A stretch of DNA of 64,000 nucleotides. Origin: Babylonia areolata (taxonomy: Eukaryota; Mollusca; Gastropoda; Neogastropoda; Buccinidae). A program made the translations under genes and the position numbers. Positions within the stretch are counted from its first letter, which is position 1, and each line of letters starts with the position of its first letter. The notes beneath the pieces are model-generated. The model was given only the letters and a program-made list of their open reading frames with translations. It was not told the DNA's origin and ran no database searches. The DNA lies in contig NC_134889.1 of assembly GCF_041734735.1 (NCBI RefSeq), positions 727,501-791,500 on the forward strand, given 5' to 3'. Shown piece by piece: positions 47,501-56,500 of this stretch.

Positions 47501-50500
47501 TTGTCCATACACTGGGGGATAATGATAATTCATCAGATTGGGCAGTTTGGCTGGTGTGGTATTTAGAGACTGCAGTATCAAAACTTCATACTGTTGTGAG
47601 GCAAGATGATGTTTTAAGTATGGTAGATTTGTTGCTAGACATCTACAGTTCCATTCAAATAGTTACGTTCTTTGTATTTTCGTTTGTTTTGGCATCTTTG
47701 TTACTGTAATATCTGTTAGTTTAAATGTTCTTTGTTTTTAGATCACATGCTCTTATCTCTGCATTAAGACTTAGGTGCGACAAAGAGAATGACCGTAGTA
47801 TCATAAATGGAGGATGAAGTGTGGAACAAAGAGAATGACTACAGTATCATAAATGGAGGATGAAGTGTGGAACAAAGAGAATGACCGTAGTATCATAAAT
47901 GGAGGATGAAGTGTGGAACAAAGAGAATGACTACAGTATCATAAATGGAGGATGAAGTGTGGAACAAAGAGAATGACTATAGTATCATAAATGGAGGATG
48001 AAGTGTGGAACAAAGAGAATGACTACAGTATCATAAATGGAGGATGAAGTGTGGAACAAAGAGAATGACTACAGTATCATAAATGGAGGATGAAGTGTGG
48101 GACAAAGAGAATGACTACAGTATCATCAATGGAGGATAAAGTGTGGAAACCTGCCGTTGAAGATTGTTTGATACATAGTTGATGCTTTTCTTAGCATTGA
48201 ACCTGCCTATGAAGATTGTTTGATACGTAGTTGATGCTTTTCTTAGCATTGAACCTGCCGTTGAAGATTGTTTGATACATAGTTGATGCTTTTCTTAGCA
48301 TTGAACCTGCTGTTGAAGATTGTTTGATACGTAGTTGATGCTTTTCTTAGCATTGAACCTGCCGTTGAAGATTGTTTGATACATAGTTGATGCTTTTCTT
48401 AGCATTGAACCTGCTGTTGAAGATTGTTTGATACGTAGTTGATGCTTTTCTTAGCATTAAACCTGCTGTTGAAGATTGTTTGATACGTAGTTGATGCTTT
48501 TCTTAGCATTAAACCTGCCATTGAAGATTGTTTGATACGTAGTTGATGCTTTTCTTAGCATTAAACCTGCCATTGAAGATTGTTTGATACGTAGTTGATG
48601 CTTTTCTTAGCATTGAACCTGCTGTTGAAGATTGTTTGATACATAGTTAATGTTTTTCTTAGCATTAAACCTGCCATTGAAGATTGTTTGATACATAGTT
48701 GATGCTTTTCTTAGCATTGAACCTTCCATTGAAGATATTTGTAATAAATTTATGGTTAATGTTTTTCTTATCTTTCAACATGCCATTGAATTTTTTGTAA
48801 TAGATTTATTGTAATCTTTCTCTTAGCTTTAAAGCTGCCATGGAAGATATTTGTAATGTTACATTTATATTAGTTTTTTTCTTAACACTGAACCTGCTGT
48901 TGGAGACTTCATAATACTGAAAATACTTAGTAGTGTTTCTTGTTCTGAAATAGTTTCTTAACTGTGCGATAAATTAAGGTGTCTGGTTTTGTTCAGCTAA
49001 ATATGTTTTACTTTTCCTTCAGTTCAGTCATGTTAGTGTGTGTGCGTCAGACTTGACTGAGGGCTGTAGAGATTGTGTAGTGAGTGATGAGCCTTTGGAG
49101 GCACAGCCAGTTTACTACAGAGGGCTGTAGAGATTGTGTAGTGAGTGATGAGCATTTGGAGGCACAGCCAGTTTACTACAGAGGGCTGTAGAGATTGTGT
49201 AGTGAGTGATGAGCATTTGGAGGCACAGCAAGTTTACAATCAGAGGAATAAGGATGTATTGTGATGTTGTCTCCATCAGGGGATTAGCATGAATATTGTG
49301 TTGTCTTCATCAGGGGTTCACCATGGATAAAGATGTGTTGTGATGTTGTCTTCATCAGGGGTTCACCATGGATAAAGATGTGTTGTGATGTTGTCTTCAT
49401 CAGGGGTTCACCACGGATAAAGATGTGTTGTGATGTTGTCTTCATCAGGGGTTCACCATGGATAAAGATGTGTTGTGATGTTGTCTTCATCAGGGGTTCA
49501 CCATGGATAAAGATGTGTTGTGATGTTGTCTTCATCAGGGGTTCACCATGGATAAAGATGTGTTGTGATGTTGTCTTCATCAGGGGTTCACCATGGATAA
49601 AGATGTGTTGTGATGTTGTCTTCATCAGGGGTTCACCATGGATAAAGATGTGTTGTGATGTTGTCTTCATCAGGGGTTCACCATGGATAAAGATGTGTTG
49701 TGGTGTTGTCTTCATCAGGGGTTCACCATGGATAAAGATGTGTTGTGATGTTGTCTTCATCAGGGGTTCACCATGGATATTGTGATGTCTTCATCAGGGG
49801 TTCACCATGGATAAAGATGTGTTGTGGTGTTGTCTCCATCAGGGGTTCACCATGGATATTGTGATGTCTTCATCAGGGGTTCACCATGGATAAAGATGTG
49901 TTGTGGTGTTGTCTCCATCAGGGGTTCACCATGGATAAAGATGTGTTGTAATGTTGTCTCCAACAGGGGTTCACCATGTTTGCTCAACGCCGCATCATGG
50001 AGAAGCTGTATGGACGGCCCGCTATGTGTCTGGAGGCCACCACAGGACAGGCCTTGCTGAGGCAGCACATGACCAACGCTGGAATGGTAATGCTGTGTGT
50101 GTGTGTGTGTGTGTGTGGGGGGGTGACCAGTGCTGTGTCCTGTGTGGGAATAGTGATGCTAAATGCTGTGTCCTGTGTATGGAATGGTGATGCTACATGC
50201 TGTGTCCTGTGTATGGAATGGTGATGCTAAATGCTGTGTCCTGTGTATGGAATGGTGATGCTACATGCTGTGTCCTGTGTATGGAATGGTGATGCTAAAT
50301 GCTGTGTCCTGTGTATAGAATGGTGATGCTAAATGCTGTGTATGGAGGGAATGGTAATACACTGTTTGTTGAGGCAGCACTTGACAAACACAGGAATGGT
50401 AAATGTCTTATCTGGAGGGAATCGTCAGTAAATGCTCTGTGTATGGAGGGAATAAATGCTCTGTGTCTGGAGGGAATAAATGTGGAGGGAATAAATGCCC

Positions 50501-53500
50501 TGTGTCAGGAGGGAATAAATGCTCTTTGTCTGGAGGGAATAATGCTCTGTGTCCATAAGGAATAATACTCTGTGTCTGGAGGGAATAAATGCTCTGTGTT
50601 TATTGGGAATAATGTTCTGTGTCTGGAGGGAATAATGCTCTGTGTCTATAGGGAATAATGCTCTGTGTCTGGAGGGAATAATGCTCTGTGTCTATAGAGA
50701 ATAATGCTCTGTGTTCATCGGGAATAATGCTCTGTGTCCATAGGGAATAATTATCTGTGTCTGGAGGGAATAATGCTCTGTGTTCATAGGGAATAATGCT
50801 CTGTCTGTGTCTTGAGGCCACAAGAAGACAGATGTTGTCAAGGTAACGCATGAGCAACACTGTGTGTACTGCAGAAGACCTGTTTGATTTCTGCTTGGAT
50901 GACTTCCCAGACCTGATGGTGAGGCTGTAGCAATGTGTTGCCTGTGACAGGATCACCCCCAGAACAAACTGCAGGCTGTAGCAATGTGTTGCCTGTGACA
51001 GGATCACCCCCAGAACAAACTGCAGGCTGTAGCAATGTGTTGCCTGTGACAGGATCACCCTCTGAACAAACTGCAGGCTGTAGCAATGTGTTGCCTGTGA
51101 CAGGATCACCCTCTGAACAAACTGCAGGCTGTAGCAATGTGTTGCCTGTGACAGGATCACCCCCAGAACAAACTGCAGGCTGTAGCAATGTGTTGCCTGT
51201 GACAGGATCACCCCCAGAACAAACTGCAGGCTGTAGCAATGTGTTGCCTGTGACAGGATCACCCCCAGAACAAACTGCAGGCTGTAGCAATGTGTTGCCT
51301 GTGACAGGATCACCCCCAGAACAAACTGCAGGCTGTAGCAATGTGTTGCCTGTGACAGGATGATCCTCTGAACAAACTGCAGGCTGTAGCAATGTGTTGC
51401 CTGTGACAGGATCACCCCCAGAACAAACTGCAGGCTGTAGCAATGTGTTGCCTGTGACAGGATCACCCCCAGAACAAACTGCAGGCTGTAGCAATGTGTT
51501 GCCTGTGACAGGATCACCCCCAGAACAAACTGCAGGCTGTAGCAATGTGTTGCCTGTGACAGGATCACCCCCAGAACAAACTGCAGGCTGTAGCAATGTG
51601 TTGCCTGTGACAGGATCACCCCCAGAACAAACTGCAGGCTGTAGCAATGTGTTGCCTGTGACAGGATGATCCTCTGAACAAACTGCAGGCTGTAGCAATG
51701 TGTTGCCTGTGACAGGATGATCCTCTGAACAAACTGCAGGCTGTAGCAATGTGTTGCCTGTGACAGGATCACCCCCAGAACAAACTGCAGGCTGTAGCAA
51801 TGTGTTGCCTGTGACAGGATCACCCTCTGAACAAACTGCAGGCTGTAGCAATGTGTTGCCTGTGACAGGATCACCCCCAGAACAAACTGCAGGCTGTAGC
51901 AATGTGTTGCCTGTGACAGGATCACCCCCAGAACAAACTGCAGGCTGTAGCAATGTGTTGCCTGTGACAGGATCACCCACAGAACAAACTGCAGGCTGTA
52001 GCAATGTGTTGCCTGTGACAGGATGATCCTCTGAACAAACTGCAGGCTGTAGCAATGTGTTGCCTGTGATAGGATGATCCTCTGAACAAACTGCAGGCTG
52101 TAGCAATGTGTTGCCTGTGACAGGATCACCCCCAGAACAAACTGCAGGCTGTAGCAATGTGTTGCCTGTGACAGGATGATCCTCTGAACAAACTGCAGGC
52201 TGTAGCAATGTGTTGCCTGTGACAGGATGATCCTCTGAACAAACTGCAGGCTGTAGCAATGTGTTGCCTGTGACAGGATGATCCTCTGAACAAACTGCAG
52301 GCTGTAGCAATGTGTTGCCTGTGACAGGGTGATCCTCTGAACAAACTGCAGGCTGTAGCAATGTGTTGCCTGTGACAGGATCACCCCCTGAACAAACTGC
52401 AGGCTGTAGCAATGTGTTGCCTGTGACAGGATCACCCCCAGAACAAACTGCAGGCTGTAGCAATGTGTTGCCTGTGACAGGATCACCCTCTGAACAAACT
52501 GCAGGCTGTAGCAATGTGTTGCCTGTGACAGGATGATCCTCTGAACAAACTGCAGGCTGTAGCAATGTGTTGCCTGTGACAGGATGATCCTCTGAACAAA
52601 CTGCAGGCTGTAGCAATGTGTTGCCTGTGACAGGATCACCCCCTGAACAAACTGCGCGTGGTGATTGAGCCAGGTGTGGATCCCGATGACACCTACAACG
52701 AGACGCCATATGAGAAGGGCTTCGCTTTTGTGTGCTACCTGCAGAGTCTGGTGGGGGACGTGGAGAAGTTTGACAACTTCCTCAAGGCCTATGTGGACAG
52801 GTTCAAGTTCAAGGTAAACTTTACAAGAAGTTTTCAGCAGTGTGTGTTCAGGGTTCATACAGTTTACAAGCGTTTTTTCAGAAACATGTTGAAAAAAAAA
52901 ATGACATTGGGATTTTAAAGTTTCTGATTTTGACTGTCTTTACAGGAAACAAAATCAAAAACCAAAAAAACCATGGTTTTTGCCAAAGCACAGAAGTGAA
53001 ATGTTCCACACAATTTAAAAATCAAAGATAATTTGATGTTTAGAAAAACTGATCTGAAACCAACTCTCTGACCAAAATAACAGTTCTAATCCGTGTTGGA
53101 GATGATGATTCATGCAAGGTGCATAACCCTGTCCACAGAATGCTGTCCCTGACTCAGTGACAGTGACATTGGGTGAATTATTTGAGATCATTGACATTGG
53201 GTGAATTATTTGAGATCATTAACAGTGACATTGGGTGAATTATTTGAGATCATTAACAGTGACATTGGGTGAATTGTTTGAGATCAGTGACAGTGACATT
53301 GGGTGAATTATTTGAGATCAGTGACAGTGACATTGGGTGAATTGTTTGAGATCATTGACAGTGACATTGGGTGAATTATTTGAGATCAGTGACAGTGACA
53401 TTGGGTGAATTATTTGAGATCATTGACAGTGACATTGGGTGAATTGTTTGAGATCAGTGACAGTGACATTGGGTGAATTATTTGAGATCATTGACTGTGA

Positions 53501-56500
53501 AATTGGGTGAATTATTTGAGATCACTGACAGTGACATTGGGTGAATTATCAGTGACATTGGGTGAATTATCTCAGATCATTGACAGTGACATTGGGTAAA
53601 TTATCGCAGATCATTGACAGTGACATTGGGTGAATTATCTCAGATCATTGACAGTGACATTGGGTAAATTATCGCAGATCATTGACAGTGACATTGTGTG
53701 AATTGTTTGAGATCACTGACAGTGACATTGGGTGAATTATCAGTGACATTGGGTGAATTATCTCAGATCATTGACAGTGACATTGGGTGAATTATCTCAG
53801 ATCACTGACAGTGACATTGGGTGAATTATTTCAGAGCACTGACAGTGACATTGGGTGAATTATCTCAGATTATTGACAGTGACATTGGGTGAATTATCTC
53901 AGATCACTGACAGTGACATTGGATGAATTGTTTGAGATCACTGACAGTGACATTGGGTGAATTATTTGAGATCATTGACTGTGACATTGGGTGAATTATC
54001 TCAGATCATTGACAGTGACATTGGGTGAATTGTTTGAGATCACTGACAGTGACATTGGGTGAATTATCAGTGACATTGGGTGAATTATCTCAGATCATTG
54101 ACAGTGACATTGGGTAAATTATCGCAGATCATTGACAGTGACATTGTGTGAATTGTTTGAGATCACTGACAGTGACATTGGGTGAATTATCAGTGACATT
54201 GGGTGAATTATTTCAGAGCACTGACTGTGAAATTGGGTGAATTGTTTGAGATCACTGACTGTGACATTGGGTGAATTATCTCAGATCACTGACAGTGACA
54301 TTGGGTGAATTGTTTGAGATCACTGACAGTGACATTGGGTGAATTATTTCAGAGCACTGACAGTGACATTGGGTGAATTATCTCAGAGCACTGACTGACA
54401 TTGGGTGAATTATCTCAGAGCACTGACTGTGACATTGGGTGAATTATTTCAGAGCACTGACTGACATTGGGTGAATTATCTCAGAGCACTGACTGTGACA
54501 TTGGGTGAATTATTTCAGAGCACTGACTGACATTGGGTGAATTATCTCCAGAGCACTGACTGACATTGGGTGAATTATCTGTGACATTGAGTGAATTATT
54601 TCAGAGCACTGACTGACATTGGGTGAATTATCTGTGACATTGAGTGAATTATTTCAGAGCATCGTTGCAGAAGACCTGTTTGATTTCTACTTTGAGTACT
54701 TCCCACATCTCAAGGGAAATGATGTGACTGAACGGTCAGTGTGTGTATCTGTGTTGTGTGTGGGTGTGTGTGTGTGAAATGATGTGACTGAACGGTCAGT
54801 GTGTGTATCTGTGTTGTGTGTGGGTGTGTGTGTGTGAAATGATGTGACTGAACGGTCAGTGTGTGTATCTGTGTTGTGTGTGGGTGTGTGTGTGTGAAAT
54901 GATGTGACTGAACGGTCAGTGTGTGTATCTGTGTTGTGTGTGGGTGTGTGTGTGAAATGATGTGACTGAACGGTCAGTGTGTGTATCTGTGTTGTGTGTG
55001 GGTGTGTGTGTGTGAAATGATGTGACTGAATGGTCAGTGTGTGTATCTGTGTTGTGTGTGGGTGTGTGTTGAAATGATGTGACTGAACGTCAGTGTGTGT
55101 ATCTGTGTTGTTGTGGGTGTGTGTGTGTGAATGTGTGACTGGTGTTCAGTGTGTGTATCAATTTTGTGTGTACTTTGGTATGTTTTGTGAAATGATGTGA
55201 GCTGAACGGTCAGTGTGTGTATCTGTGTTGTGTGTGGTGTGTGTGTGTGAAATGATGTGACTGAACGGTCAGTGTGTGTATCTGTGTTGTGTGTGGGTGT
55301 GTGTGTGTGAAATCATGTGACTGAACGGTCAGTGTGTGTATCTGTGTTGTGTGTGGGTGTGTGTGTGTGAAATGATGTGACTGAACGGTCAGTGTGTGTA
55401 TCTGTGTTGTGTGTGGGTGTGTGTGTGTGAAATGATGTGACTGAACGGTCAGTGTGTGTATCTGTGTTGTGTGTGGGTGTGTGTGTGAAATGATGTGACT
55501 GAACGGTCAGTGTGTGTATCTGTGTTGTGTGTGGGTGTGTGTGTGAAATGATGTGACTGAACGGTCAGTGTGTGTATCTGTGTTGTGTGTGTGTGTTTGT
55601 GTATTGTGTGTGTGTGTGTTTTGTGTGCTGTGTATTCATAATTTTGTGTGTATCACCTTGTGTATGTTTCTTTTTATGTATTTGTTTTCAGAAGAGATCA
55701 ACTGTTTAAATACTTATATCATATGTTTCTTTAACAAGAGATCAGCTGTTTTTGTAATGTATCACTTATCTAGTTTTGCTTATGTAATTAGTATCTTTAT
55801 TTATTTTGAGCAATCTTAACTCTTCTGTTTCGCTCCCTGTGAAATCTGACCCCTGGTGAAAAAGATGGGGGTCTTGTGGGACAGTTCAGTCTGTTGATCT
55901 TGTGGGGTGGGACAGTTCAGTCTGTTGATCTTGGGGGACAGTTCAGTCTGTTGATCTTGTGGGACAGTTCAGTCTGTTGATCTTGTGGGACAGTTCAGTC
56001 TGTTGATCTTGGGGGACAGTTCAGTCTGTTGATCTTGGGGGACAGTTCAGTCTGTTGATCTTGGGGGACAGTTCAGTCTGTTGATCTTGGGGGAAAGTTT
56101 AGTCTGTTGATCTTGGGGGACAGTTCAGTCAGTTGATCTTGTGGGACAGTTCAGTTTGTTGGTCTTGTGGGAAAGTTTAGTTTGTTGATCTTGGGGGACA
56201 GTTCAGTTTGTTGGTCTTGTGGGAAAGTTTAGTTTGTCAGGTAGCCCCAGACCTAACAGGACCTCCATAGCAATGTATCAGAGTACAGCCTTGTCAGGTA
56301 GCCCCAGACCTAACAGGACCTCCATAGCAGCTTCTTCATCACCCCCATCACTCATCAAAATATAAAAAACAATCGTCCAAAATCCCCCCCCCCCTCTCCC
56401 CACCTTGAAGAAAGAGTTGATAAGAAAAGAGTGGTGTTGTGCAGGGAGGGGTACGAGTTCAGCACCTGGCTGAACACCCCTGGGTGGCCCCCCTACCTGC

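Noticed and set aside
50600-52858. 752-codon open frame on the minus strand
   Set aside because: Pure product of a 51-bp array that overlaps RNPEP exon 9 in antisense. No domain, no codon signature, identical 17-residue units.
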